Shown here piece after piece: positions 9,406-18,166 of a stretch of 64,000 nucleotides of DNA; position 1 is the stretch's first letter, and every line of letters begins with the position of its first letter. The notes beneath the pieces were generated by a model that saw only the letters and a list, made by a program, of their open reading frames with translations, made no database searches and was not told the origin of the DNA. Made by a program: the position numbers and the translations under genes. Origin of the DNA: Dongia deserti (lineage in GTDB: Bacteria > Pseudomonadota > Alphaproteobacteria > Dongiales > Dongiaceae); the NCBI RefSeq assembly GCF_003574735.1, contig NZ_QORW01000021.1, positions 1 through 64,000 on the forward strand, written 5' to 3'.

Positions 9406-11739
9406 CTACTGCCCGACCATGCCCAGCGTCAGGTCCGCACCGAGGCTGTAGATTGCCGGCTCCTGGATGTCATCACCATAAGCCCGCTGGAAGGCGCGGG
9501 GATTCTTCTGGCGCTGACTCCGAAACACCTGCGGCAGCGTGTCGTAGGCGTAGCGCGCAACTTCCTGCGAGGTCACCACGCCATCCTTCGGGAACAGATC
9601 GGCGCCGCCCTTAAGACCTTGCAGCAGCACGTAGGTGAGAAACCCATAGCCGAGTTCGACGCTCTCAGGAGCCAGCTGGTCGCGGCGCGTGGCGGTCAGC
9701 ACCTGCACGCCGGCACCGCGCAATCCGTTCTCCAGAAAACGGGTCTGGAAGCTGACGACCGCGTTGAACTTGTCGACCGTGACGCCGGAATAGCAGGAAT
9801 CGACCACCACAAAGATGCGCTGCGCGCCCGCCTGCTCCAAGGCCGCGCGGATCTCCGTCGCCTTCAGCCAGGATTTCGGATCTTCGAAGCTGGCGTCGCT
9901 CGGCATGAAAAACCAGTCCTGCTCGTTGCCGAAGCCGTGGCCGGAGAGGAACAACAGAACGGCGTCCTCCGCCTTGGACTCCTTGAGGCTGCCGAGCGCC
10001 CGCAGGATCGATGCACCGCCGGCGGCGCCATCGAGCATCTTGTGCACCTCGATCTTGCCGAACGTCGACTTCCCCTGGGTCGCCACGTTGTCGACGACGG
10101 CTGCGGCATCGCTGGCGGCGACGCGCAGCTGATCCTGAGGCCCCATGCGCGGGTACTTCGAAACACCGGCGGCGATGATGTGCAAAGTGCCGCGGCCCGG
10201 CTGGCCGCTGAAGGTCTCGCGCAGCTCGACCGGCTGGCCTTCATTGTCGTAGACGCCGGTCCCGACCGCCTGGAAGGTGTTCACCCCTGCCACCGGCCAG
10301 ACATTGTAGCCGACGACGCGGATGTGCCGTCCCTTGGATTCGGCGTCCTTCTGCTCCAGCACGGCGCCGACGCTGACGATCTTGCCGTTGTGATAGAGCC
10401 GCACGTCCTTGATGCCGCCGCCCTGGTCCTCGGCAATGACGATCAGCTGATAGGGCTTGCCGGCCGCCTTCTCGCCCGGCACCACCTCGATCTCCACCGT
10501 GGGCGGGATCGGGAAGGCGTCCTGCAGATCCTTCGGCACCTCGCGCGGCGCACGTGCGGATTTTTTCAACGCCGCCGCCAACAGGCCCGGATCGAGGAAG
10601 GCCTGCCGCATGCTGGAGACGGGGAAGTTCAGCTTCTTCACATCCCAGCTCAAGCCCTTGAGCCCGTCAGCCGTGCCATCGAAGCGCCCCTGCCGATCGA
10701 CCATCGCCCAGCCGGTCGGCGCGATGAAGATGGAGAGAATCTGCTTGCGGCTCGACACCTCCCACACCAGCAGCTTGCCGTCCGCGGTCGCGGCCATCAC
10801 GCTGCCGGCGGCGTCATCGACATGCAGGCCGATGATGACTCCTTCGTCCACTTTCAGCTCAGCGATGGTCTTTCCGTTCGCCAGATCGACGACGTCGATC
10901 TCGCTCTTGCCGTCCATCGTCGCGGCCATGCGCAGCGATTGGCCAAGAGCGAAGAGTCCGTTGTTCCCGAGATCGACGTCCTCGGCCGTGCTTCCGCCCA
11001 GGGAGACAAACGCCACGTGCCCCTTTTGCGTTACTACCGCCGCCTGCTTGCCCTCGGCTGCAACCCGAATGTCGCTCACGGCAGCATCGAGCTTGTCGAT
11101 CGACTGCGCCGCTCCGCTCCCCAACTGCACGATAGCAACCGTGCCGTCCCGGCCCCCGACCAATACCTTGGCGCCAAACGCGATCGCGGTGATCGGTGCA
11201 TTCGTGACCTTGCCACTCGCCACCTGCTTGCGCCCGGCAATGTCCCAGATCTCGATCTCACCGTCTCTGGTGCCGGCAACCAGCAGCAGCGAATCCGCGC
11301 TGGTGGCGAGCTGCGTGATCGCGCCATCGCCGGTCAGCACCGCGACCGCCGCGCCGGTGCGTGCGTCACGCAGCTCGATCCTGCCCGCGTTGTCGCCGAT
11401 CGCCAGCAACGTGCCGTCGGCGCTCGGCGCGAACACCACGTCCCTGCCTGCGGGAATCGGCCGGCCCTGGCTGCCGCGCAGCAGGTTCCAGACGCGGATC
11501 GTGCCGTCCTCGGCCAGCAGCGCCAGATGATCGCCGCCGGTCGCAACCGTCATGCGCTTGAGACGCACCAGCTTGGTCGAGACCTTCAGCTTGGCCTGGG
11601 CATAGATCACGTTCTCGAACAGGGCGGAGCTGATGGCATCGCCCACGCTTTGCGCCCGCGCAGTGGCAATGGACGACACCGCAACAGCCAGAACCAGCAG
11701 CAGGGCAATGGCAAATGTCGGCCGAAACGCATGCTGCAA
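9406..11739 (-). CDS. Secreted WD40-repeat caspase-like (peptidase C14) protein
   Basis: A protein of about 777 residues. A signal peptide (hydrophobic run ALLLVLAVAV, cleavage near ARAQS) leads into beta-propeller repeats. WD-type strands include GTIRVWNLL, GRIELRDA, GEIEIWDI and KLLVWEV. A C-terminal caspase-like domain carries the His of FLSGHGF (H601) and the Cys of VDSCYSG (C649), so the catalytic dyad is intact. It should be a periplasmic or exported cysteine protease, or a sensor with that fold. I propose a TTG start at 11739 with a GGGAGG ribosome site. The frame is open to 11841, but those codons look non-coding and include a GC palindrome. Target unknown. Confidence 0.88.
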   Translation of the reverse strand: MQHAFRPTFAIALLLVLAVAVSSIATARAQSVGDAISSALFENVIYAQAKLKVSTKLVRLKRMTVATGGDHLALLAEDGTIRVWNLLRGSQGRPIPAGRDVVFAPSADGTLLAIGDNAGRIELRDARTGAAVAVLTGDGAITQLATSADSLLLVAGTRDGEIEIWDIAGRKQVASGKVTNAPITAIAFGAKVLVGGRDGTVAIVQLGSGAAQSIDKLDAAVSDIRVAAEGKQAAVVTQKGHVAFVSLGGSTAEDVDLGNNGLFALGQSLRMAATMDGKSEIDVVDLANGKTIAELKVDEGVIIGLHVDDAAGSVMAATADGKLLVWEVSSRKQILSIFIAPTGWAMVDRQGRFDGTADGLKGLSWDVKKLNFPVSSMRQAFLDPGLLAAALKKSARAPREVPKDLQDAFPIPPTVEIEVVPGEKAAGKPYQLIVIAEDQGGGIKDVRLYHNGKIVSVGAVLEQKDAESKGRHIRVVGYNVWPVAGVNTFQAVGTGVYDNEGQPVELRETFSGQPGRGTLHIIAAGVSKYPRMGPQDQLRVAASDAAAVVDNVATQGKSTFGKIEVHKMLDGAAGGASILRALGSLKESKAEDAVLLFLSGHGFGNEQDWFFMPSDASFEDPKSWLKATEIRAALEQAGAQRIFVVVDSCYSGVTVDKFNAVVSFQTRFLENGLRGAGVQVLTATRRDQLAPESVELGYGFLTYVLLQGLKGGADLFPKDGVVTSQEVARYAYDTLPQVFRSQRQKNPRAFQRAYGDDIQEPAIYSLGADLTLGMVGQ

Positions 11740-11742
11740 TCG

Positions 11743-11763
11743 CCTCCCCCGAAACGGGGGAGG
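11743..11763 (-). promoter_or_regulatory. Hairpin burying the ribosome site of the caspase-like gene
   Basis: CCTCCCCC and GGGGGAGG pair perfectly around a 5-nt loop. On the minus strand the 3' arm contains the GGGAGG ribosome site, four to six bases before the proposed TTG start, so translation could be limited by this stem. The same palindrome type recurs elsewhere in the window, so it may simply be a dispersed repeat. Confidence 0.4.
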
Positions 11764-11881
11764 GGGATTCGCCCCATGCTCTCGCAAGTGCGATCGCTCT
11801 ACGATCAGCAGGACCCAAGACATGGTTGCGCGTAAGCTCATGGCAGCCTTCGTAACCCGACTCCATCACTCCGGACGGAAG

Positions 11882-11915
11882 AAGGGCGCAAGATCCAGCC
11901 GGACCTCGCGCCCTT
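11882..11915 (-). terminator. Terminator hairpin after the outer-membrane barrel gene
   Basis: AAGGGCGC and GCGCCCTT form a perfect 8-bp stem. An inner AGATCC/GGACCT stem extends it with one weak pair. On the minus strand it lies 13 nt after the stop at 11928 and is followed by CTTCTTCC. Confidence 0.6.
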
Positions 11916-11927
11916 TCTATCCTCGTC

Positions 11928-12902
11928 TCAGAAGCGGAGGCGGAACTCGGCCGCGCCGCCGATCTGATTGGTCTCGTCGTTCAGCAGCTCCGTGCGGACC
12001 GAGGCGCCGAGCTGCATGCTGTCGGCGATCCGGCCGCGCACGCCCAGCGTCAGGAACACATAGTCGGTGTCGCCCTGGTCGAGCTCGTCGCCGTCATCGT
12101 CGAAGAACTTCTCCGGCCAGACATGCTCGTACTGCACGCCAAGATATGGCACGATCGGGTCCAGGTCGTAGCCGACCTCCGCACTGGCGACCAGCGCGTG
12201 GCTGTGCACGTCGTCATCGCCCGGCGCTTCGAAATCCAGCAGTTCGGTGTAGTTGAAACGCCAGCCGACCTTGCCCTTGAGCAGGAAGTCTTCCGCGACG
12301 GTCGCGACGGAATTCATCGCCAGCTCGGTCGAGAAGGTCTGGCTGTCACTGTCGGTCTCGCCGCTGAAATCATCCTCGCTCTGGCTGTCCGAGTAAGTGT
12401 AGCTGAACAGGCCGCTCGCGAAGAAATTCGGATGGAACACATAGGCGCCGTAGGGCGAGACCGTGAAGGAATCGCTTTCCAGGTCGGTTTCGAAATCGAA
12501 ATCCGTCAGCTCGAACTTGGTATCGGCCGCGGCATAGGCGCCGGACAGGCCGACGAACACCGATTCGCCGAAGCGATGATCGACGCCGAAGGTCACGTTG
12601 ACCAGGTCGGTCTGGAACTTGCCGCCGAACTCCTCAACCAGCGAACTATCATCGCTGGTGATGCTGGAATAACTGGTGGTGATCCAGGCGCTGTTGGCCA
12701 GCGGCGATTCGGTCGCCGGCACGTCGCCGGTCACCAGCTGCTCGCCGATGCGGTTGGAGACCGCGTCGCTGACGCGGCGGCTCACCTCTTCGCGGATTTT
12801 CTTTTCGACTTCATCGCTGCTTTGAGCGAAGGCGGTGCCGAATTGGCACACGATGACTGCCATGGCCCCAACCAAGGCCAAGCGAGACAAGAACGAACGC
12901 AT
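11928..12902 (-). CDS. Outer-membrane autotransporter-type beta-barrel protein without passenger
   Basis: A 324-residue protein with a signal peptide (residues 1-26, ending TAFAQ). A short charged helix follows (EVEKKIREEVSRRV). After that, about 260 residues of alternating strands with many aromatic residues and acidic loops end in RLRF, whose terminal Phe is the outer-membrane assembly signal. The size fits the 12-strand autotransporter or OmpA-like barrel fold, but no passenger domain is present. It probably serves as a surface porin or adhesin. It is divergent from the secreted FecR-like protein. The start is the ATG at 12902. Confidence 0.85.
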   Translation of the reverse strand: MRSFLSRLALVGAMAVIVCQFGTAFAQSSDEVEKKIREEVSRRVSDAVSNRIGEQLVTGDVPATESPLANSAWITTSYSSITSDDSSLVEEFGGKFQTDLVNVTFGVDHRFGESVFVGLSGAYAAADTKFELTDFDFETDLESDSFTVSPYGAYVFHPNFFASGLFSYTYSDSQSEDDFSGETDSDSQTFSTELAMNSVATVAEDFLLKGKVGWRFNYTELLDFEAPGDDDVHSHALVASAEVGYDLDPIVPYLGVQYEHVWPEKFFDDDGDELDQGDTDYVFLTLGVRGRIADSMQLGASVRTELLNDETNQIGGAAEFRLRF

Positions 12903-13217
12903 TGCGCAGACCCCTCAATAGAACGCGATTTTGGAATGTCCCCGGTTGCCGCCCTATTTCCCTCGGGCGGGCCGCGGCAAACTAGCGACCTTGGCCATCC
13001 GGTCAAGAGTCCTGGTGACGATTCCTCGGACCCTGTGTCAATTTTCCCCTTCAGACTCTTTTAACCATGAATCCGCCTCGCGGGCCCCATGGTGTGGCCG
13101 GTTGGTAGCAAAGCGCCGCGCGCCGCATCAGTGACAGGAGTCACATTTCGCCTTATTGCCTGCGCCGTGGGGGCCGCTAGAGTGTCGCCGGGAATCAAAC
13201 GGGGAACCAAGACCATC
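12903..13217. other. Divergent intergenic region
   Basis: About 315 bp separate two secreted-protein genes. It holds the dyad and promoter-like boxes listed separately near 13131-13183. I see no RNA motif or small gene with a ribosome site. Confidence 0.5.
13131..13183 (+). promoter_or_regulatory. Candidate promoter with upstream dyad
   Basis: A perfect dyad GTGAC-AGGA-GTCAC (13131-13144) is followed by TTGCCT (13156-13161), a 16-bp spacer, and TAGAGT (13178-13183). This lies 35 nt before the start of the secreted protein at 13218. The boxes fit a sigma70-type promoter only loosely. Confidence 0.35.
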
Positions 13218-13865
13218 ATGGCATCCAAGCTGGCGCCAGTGATCGCGCTGATCTGTGCCGGTGTGCTGCTGCCGGCTCACGCATCGGCGCAAGCACCGGC
13301 AGCCGCGATCCTGGAAGAGATCGAAGGCGCCACCGCCAAGCACGAGGCATTCGACGAGCTCCGCGCCGGCGACCGCATCGCGCTCGGCGCCGCCGGCCGC
13401 GCCGTCATCGGCTATCTCGGCAGCTGCGCCCGCGAGACCATCGAAGGCGGCGCGGTGGTGATCGGCAAGGACCAGTCGCAGGTCCAAGGCGGCAAGGTCA
13501 CGCGCGAAACCATCCCCTGTGAAGCGACGCAGTTGGTCCTGACCGAGCAGGAAGCCGGCACCAGCGCGACGGTGGTGTTCCGTGGTCCGCCCTGGGAGAA
13601 ATGGGTGCGCCAGGTGGTCCCCTCGCCCAGCCCCATCGTGTTCGGTCCGGGCAAGTCGCTGACGATCAAGCGTCTCGACGAAGACGAGAAAGCACTGACG
13701 CTGACGCTTAAGGACGGCAGGATCGATCTGTCCGCCGCCAACGTCGCGCTGACCCCCGGCGGCTATTACGAGCTCACCGCCGGCAATAAGCAGATGGTGA
13801 TCAAGATCGACCCCACCGCCGAAGCTGGCCCCATGCCGGCCATGAGCCGCCTCGTGCGGCTGTGA
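13218..13865 (+). CDS. Secreted FecR-like protein
   Basis: A 215-residue protein with a signal peptide (residues 1-23, ASAQA). The mature part begins ILEEIEGATAKHEAFDELRAGDRIALGAAGRAVIGYL, the pattern of FecR-like beta-sandwiches that follow a phrase such as 'G.v.....G..l..gd.l..G....'. Two cysteines (SCARETIEGG and IPCEATQ) may form a disulphide. Later there is a probable carbohydrate- or protein-binding beta domain. FecR-like proteins often sit next to CHASE2-domain proteins, as here, which suggests a shared signalling role. The start is the ATG at 13218 behind GGGGAA. Function not established. Confidence 0.75.
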   Translation: MASKLAPVIALICAGVLLPAHASAQAPAAAILEEIEGATAKHEAFDELRAGDRIALGAAGRAVIGYLGSCARETIEGGAVVIGKDQSQVQGGKVTRETIPCEATQLVLTEQEAGTSATVVFRGPPWEKWVRQVVPSPSPIVFGPGKSLTIKRLDEDEKALTLTLKDGRIDLSAANVALTPGGYYELTAGNKQMVIKIDPTAEAGPMPAMSRLVRL

Positions 13866-13916
13866 GTTTCATCAGCCTGATGCGCCTCCTCCCTACTTCC
13901 TTCCAGACCGAGGAAA

Positions 13917-13970
13917 GTCCCCTCTCCCCTCGCGGGACAGGGCAATCGCGTGTGCGGGGGAAGGGGTGCT
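13917..13970. repeat. Dispersed GC-rich palindromic intergenic element
   Basis: CCCCTCTCCCC and GGGGGAAGGGG pair imperfectly around a central region. Related palindromes are at 932-967, 11743-11763 and 20102-20127. It may terminate transcription after the FecR-like gene. Confidence 0.45.
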
Positions 13971-14033
13971 TTGCTATGGCCCGTCCTCATGTGCGATTGC
14001 CTTGTTGCCTAGCGCAGCGGCAGTCGGAGTGAC

Positions 14034-16139
14034 GTGAAGAGCAGCCGTGCATACTTGGTCGCGGCACTGATCGCCGGCGCAGTTGCGCTGGCGGGTCAGT
14101 TCCTGTTGCGCGATCGCGCGAATGGGCTCTCGATCGACGTGCTCTATCGGCTCGCCCACTGGTCGGGTGTGGAGCATGCGGCGCCACTGGAGGATCGCAC
14201 CATCATCATCGCGATCGACGAGGAGACCTATCGCCGGCCGCCATTCTACGATCCGACCACCAAGCGCAGCACGCCCCAGGCATTGTGGACGCCGCAGGTT
14301 GCGACCGTTCTAGATGCGGTGCTGGAGGGCGGCGCCAGGGTGATCGGCCTCGACACCATCTTCAGCACGTCCGCCTCCGCGGTCATTCCCAACTACGACA
14401 GAGCGCTCTATCAGGCCCTGCGCCGCGGCGGCCGCGAAGACCGCATCGTGCTGGCAAAGGCGCAACATCAGGCCGAACCGATCGAGCCGGACCGCGGATT
14501 GGTGATCGCGGTCGGCGATGAAACCGACGTCCGTGCTGCGAACGCCATCGAGGATCACGATGGTGTGGTGCGCCGCATGCCACTTGCCCTGCCAGGGGAG
14601 AACGGGCTCGAACTCACCTTCTCGACTGAGCTGTTCCGCCGCAGCACCGGCCGCGACCTTCAGCTGACCGATACCGGCGTCACCATCGACCGTCACACGC
14701 CGCCGGGCGTTGTCGATCGCGCCCTCCTGCTTGACTTCATGCCGACCACGCAGGCTCCGACGCTCTATTCCTTCGCCGACCTCCTGGCCTGCGCGGAGGC
14801 CGGCAACAGCGATTATTTCGCGACGCACTTCACGGATCGCACCGTGCTGATCGGCGCCGTCCTCGATGTCGAGGATCGCAGGCTCACCTCGCGCCGCCTT
14901 GTGAAGAGCGCGGATGGCGCAAACTATGCGCAGCGCTGCGTCCATCCGGTCATGGCGGAAATCCTCGGCCAGCACCGACGCCAACTGATTCCCGGCGTCT
15001 ATCTCCACGCCGCGGCGATCGACAATCTGAAAGCGCTCGGCGGCCTCATCGAGATACCCACACCGCTGCGCTTTCTCTGCTTGCTCACCCTCGGGCTGAT
15101 TGCCGCCATCTGCGCCTTGTGCCTCAAGCTCCCGCACACCGCGGCTGCATTGGTCGCTCTGCTCGGCGCCTGGATCGCGATCGCCACCGCCGCTTTCGCG
15201 AACCTCACCGTCTTGCCGCTGGTCGGAGGCACCGGCGTCGTCCTGGCGAGCGCGCCCCTCACCCTCGCCTACCGCATCGGCCTGGTCGATCGCGGTCGCC
15301 GGCGTCTTCGCAAGGCTTTCGCGCTTTATCTGCCGGAGGCGGAGCTGGACCGGCTGACGGCGCGCGATGAGTTGCCGGCCCTCGGCGGCGAAGTGCGTGC
15401 GGTCACCATCCTGTTCTCCGACATCGCCGGCTATTCGGGCCTGTCGGAGAGCCTCACGCCCGCCGCTCTGGTCGCGGATCTCAACCGCTATTTCGCGCGC
15501 ATGACGGAGATCGTGCAGCGCCACGGCGGCTTCGTCGACAAGTTCATCGGCGACGGCATCCTCGCCGTGTTCGGCGCGCCGCTGGCCGAAAGCCGTCATG
15601 CGGAGGCCGCCGTGCAGGCCGGGCTCGAGATGATGGCCGCCCTCGCCGGCGGTCCCGCGCTGACCCTGAACGGCAAGCCCATCCGCATCCGCATCGGCCT
15701 GCATACGGACCGGGTCATCGTCGGTAACATCGGCGCGCCCAACCGTTTCAACTACACCGTGGTCGGCGATGGCGTGAACCTTGCCTCGCGCCTCGAGGGC
15801 GTCGGCAAGGCCTATCACGTCGCGATCATCGCCAGCGAGGACACGCGCCGCGCCGTCGGCGAGGCGCATCGCTTCCGCGAGCTCGACCGGGTGCGCGTAG
15901 TCGGTCGCGACCAGCCGGTCACCTTGTTCGAGCCGCTGGCCCCCGATTCCAAGCTCGATCTAGGGCGCTTTGCCGATGCGCTCGCGCTCTGGCGGCGCGG
16001 CAGCTTCACCGAAGCGGCCGCTCTCTTCCGCCAGTTGCCCGACGATCCCGCCGCTCAGGTCTTCGCCACGCGGGCCGAAGCCTGGGCGCAGCAACCGCCC
16101 GCCGGCTGGGACGGCATCGTGAACCTGCAGCAGAAATAG
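14034..16139 (+). CDS. CHASE2-sensor adenylate cyclase (class III)
   Basis: A 701-residue protein. An N-terminal anchor helix (about 7-25) leads into an extracytoplasmic CHASE2 domain (about 40-340, with IIIAIDEETY and GARVIGLDTIF). Three closely spaced transmembrane helices (about 345-415) follow, then a class III cyclase domain (about 445-625). The metal-binding Asp residues are D463 (LFSDIAGYS) and D507 (FIGDGILAVFG). Lys503 at the purine-specifying position and the NLASRLE motif support ATP as substrate. It should make cAMP in response to an envelope signal. The start is GTG at 14034 behind GGAG. The upstream FecR-like gene is a likely partner. Confidence 0.93.
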   Translation: MKSSRAYLVAALIAGAVALAGQFLLRDRANGLSIDVLYRLAHWSGVEHAAPLEDRTIIIAIDEETYRRPPFYDPTTKRSTPQALWTPQVATVLDAVLEGGARVIGLDTIFSTSASAVIPNYDRALYQALRRGGREDRIVLAKAQHQAEPIEPDRGLVIAVGDETDVRAANAIEDHDGVVRRMPLALPGENGLELTFSTELFRRSTGRDLQLTDTGVTIDRHTPPGVVDRALLLDFMPTTQAPTLYSFADLLACAEAGNSDYFATHFTDRTVLIGAVLDVEDRRLTSRRLVKSADGANYAQRCVHPVMAEILGQHRRQLIPGVYLHAAAIDNLKALGGLIEIPTPLRFLCLLTLGLIAAICALCLKLPHTAAALVALLGAWIAIATAAFANLTVLPLVGGTGVVLASAPLTLAYRIGLVDRGRRRLRKAFALYLPEAELDRLTARDELPALGGEVRAVTILFSDIAGYSGLSESLTPAALVADLNRYFARMTEIVQRHGGFVDKFIGDGILAVFGAPLAESRHAEAAVQAGLEMMAALAGGPALTLNGKPIRIRIGLHTDRVIVGNIGAPNRFNYTVVGDGVNLASRLEGVGKAYHVAIIASEDTRRAVGEAHRFRELDRVRVVGRDQPVTLFEPLAPDSKLDLGRFADALALWRRGSFTEAAALFRQLPDDPAAQVFATRAEAWAQQPPAGWDGIVNLQQK

Positions 16140-16149
16140 CGGAGCTGGC

Positions 16150-17919
16150 TTACTCGAAGCCGAGGAAGCCGAGTAGCGCCAGCTTTGCGCTGTCGGCGAA
16201 ATGCTGCGCGTTCCGGCAGACCTCACTCGCGCCCTGCTTCGCGCAATCGACGATGCGGCCGGACCTCTGCTCGATCGCGAGCAGCCCCTGCTGCAGCGGC
16301 CGCGCCGCGATTGGCCGCTGGTGATCGCACTGGCCGTTGCGGCAATAGGCGCCGTTGGTCAGCAGGTCGGCAACGATGCCGGGAATCGCATAGCCTGGAA
16401 CCCGGCCCCTGAGGTCGATCGCGCCGCGCTCTCCATCCAGGATGATCAACGGCACGTCGTAGCGCGCCTCGATCGGCAGCGGATAGACGACGCCTTTCGG
16501 CACGCCGGGCAAGCCCGGCGGATGATCGCCCAGGATGACGATGATGCCGTCCGGATCGATGCGTTTGAGTTCGTCGACATAGGACTGGACCGCGTGCGAC
16601 GTGTAGTAGGCGCAATTGACGTAGGCGGCGAGGATCTTCGCGTTCGGCTGGACGCCGATCCGATATGGCCGCTTGTTGGTGTCGAGCAGGAACGGGAAAT
16701 GGCCGGCCGTCACGAACACGTGGTTGAACAGCGGCTGTCCGGAACGGAGGCCCTGTTTCACGTGCTCGAGGTTCTGCCGCAGGATCGATTCCGCCGAAAG
16801 GGTCTCGCCGTCGCGATCCGACATGTCGACGTCATGATCAAACATGCGGGTCTCGAATCCGATCCGCGCATAGGCCTGGTCGTAGGTGAACTCCTCGGGC
16901 GGCACCGGGACCCAGCTTTCCGTCCGCCAACCGAGCGCCGCCAGCTTGCGTGGCAGGCAGTCGATGGTCGGCAAGGTCATGTGCGAGAATATGATGGCGC
17001 TTTCGTCCAAGGTCGCCGGCAGTCCGCACAGTATCTCGAACAATCCGTCCGGCGAACGTCCGGCATAGACCGGCTGCACCGCCGCCAGGCCGCCATTGCG
17101 GCGCCATTCCTGGAACAAGGGCGCCAGCGGCTCCGGCGCGACCGTCACGCCGGGGATGCTCAACGGATCGATGAAGCTCTCGAGCGCGATGACGTGCACG
17201 TTGCGCGGCGCGACCTGCGTCAGCGTCGAGCCGATGAAGCCGGCCTCCGGCTTGACCGAGGCCTTAAGGCTGAGATAGCGCTCGCGCCGCTCGGCAAAGG
17301 CCAGGCCGCTCTCGAAGAAATAGCCCCAATGGCCGCGCACCACGGCAAGCGGATACCATGTATAGTTGGACCGCACATTGAGTGGGCCGGCCGCCATTGC
17401 CGCTGGCGCGAACATCTTCAAGGAGAAGACGAGCGCGTAGATCAGGAGCGGCACGAACAGCATCGCCTCCCGCGTCGAGGGTCGGCGTAGATTCAGGACA
17501 AAGGCGAGCAAAAATGCTGCGGTCGCCACGAGCACGGCGACCAGCGGCCATCCGCCGACGGCGGCATAGTGGATATAGAGATCATCGAGCAGCAGCAGGT
17601 CGGAGAACGAAGCCGCCGCTTGCATGACCTCGAACTTCGCCAGCGACGCCGCGTAGAGACCAAGCACGATCGTCACGCTCATGACGGTCCCGAGGATCAG
17701 CCTGCGCTGCATCAGCATGAGCAGCAGGCAGACATATCCGCCGACGGCGAAGTCCATGACCATGCCGGCGGGATGCGAATGGCCGATGGCATGGAGTGAC
17801 CAGTAGTGATTGGCTGCGCCCAGCACGATGCCGACCACAGCGGCCGTGATCAAGGCTATGCGCTCGCGCCGGCTCGTCGATGCGCTGGGTCGCTGAGCTG
17901 ATTGCTCCTTCGCCGACAT
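16150..17919 (-). CDS. LtaS/OpgB-like sulfatase-fold phosphoglycerol transferase
   Basis: A 589-residue inner-membrane protein. Four to five N-terminal helices (about 20-180) precede a periplasmic alkaline-phosphatase-fold domain. Landmarks are VHVIALESFIDP (metal Glu), AGRSPDGLFEILCGLP at the nucleophile region, TAGHFPF and ILGDHPPG (metal Asp-His). The nucleophile position, Thr in LtaS, appears to be Ser289 here. In Gram-negative bacteria relatives decorate periplasmic glucans or envelope glycans with phosphoglycerol. It is convergent with the CHASE2 cyclase, with only 10 nt between stops. The acceptor glycan is unknown. Confidence 0.85.
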   Translation of the reverse strand: MSAKEQSAQRPSASTSRRERIALITAAVVGIVLGAANHYWSLHAIGHSHPAGMVMDFAVGGYVCLLLMLMQRRLILGTVMSVTIVLGLYAASLAKFEVMQAAASFSDLLLLDDLYIHYAAVGGWPLVAVLVATAAFLLAFVLNLRRPSTREAMLFVPLLIYALVFSLKMFAPAAMAAGPLNVRSNYTWYPLAVVRGHWGYFFESGLAFAERRERYLSLKASVKPEAGFIGSTLTQVAPRNVHVIALESFIDPLSIPGVTVAPEPLAPLFQEWRRNGGLAAVQPVYAGRSPDGLFEILCGLPATLDESAIIFSHMTLPTIDCLPRKLAALGWRTESWVPVPPEEFTYDQAYARIGFETRMFDHDVDMSDRDGETLSAESILRQNLEHVKQGLRSGQPLFNHVFVTAGHFPFLLDTNKRPYRIGVQPNAKILAAYVNCAYYTSHAVQSYVDELKRIDPDGIIVILGDHPPGLPGVPKGVVYPLPIEARYDVPLIILDGERGAIDLRGRVPGYAIPGIVADLLTNGAYCRNGQCDHQRPIAARPLQQGLLAIEQRSGRIVDCAKQGASEVCRNAQHFADSAKLALLGFLGFE

Positions 17920-18166
17920 TCGATCGCCGCCCTTCCATTGATCGCCGCGTGGCGCCGCAACCCCCGCCCCGAATCCCGGTCACCCGGCTGCGCCGCTGAT
18001 CGTGCGGCTTCCCTCACCTGCGATCATTCCGGTGGCTGGTAAAGATTTGTCTAACGGCGGGGCGTGGCCGCCAGTCGCTCAAGGCGCCTTTACCATAGTG
18101 GCGCCTTGTCCCTTGAGCGCCGGGCCTCCCTGGGCGCAGGATGGCCGAAAAATCAGGGAGGACGCC

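Noticed and set aside
9619-11835. Long plus-strand open frame (738 codons) opposite the caspase-like gene
   Set aside because: It is an antisense frame of a GC-rich gene. Its translation is Arg/Asp/His-rich, without domains or a ribosome site.
14310-15869. Minus-strand frame opposite the CHASE2 cyclase
   Set aside because: Low-complexity shadow translation rich in Asp, Gly and Ala.
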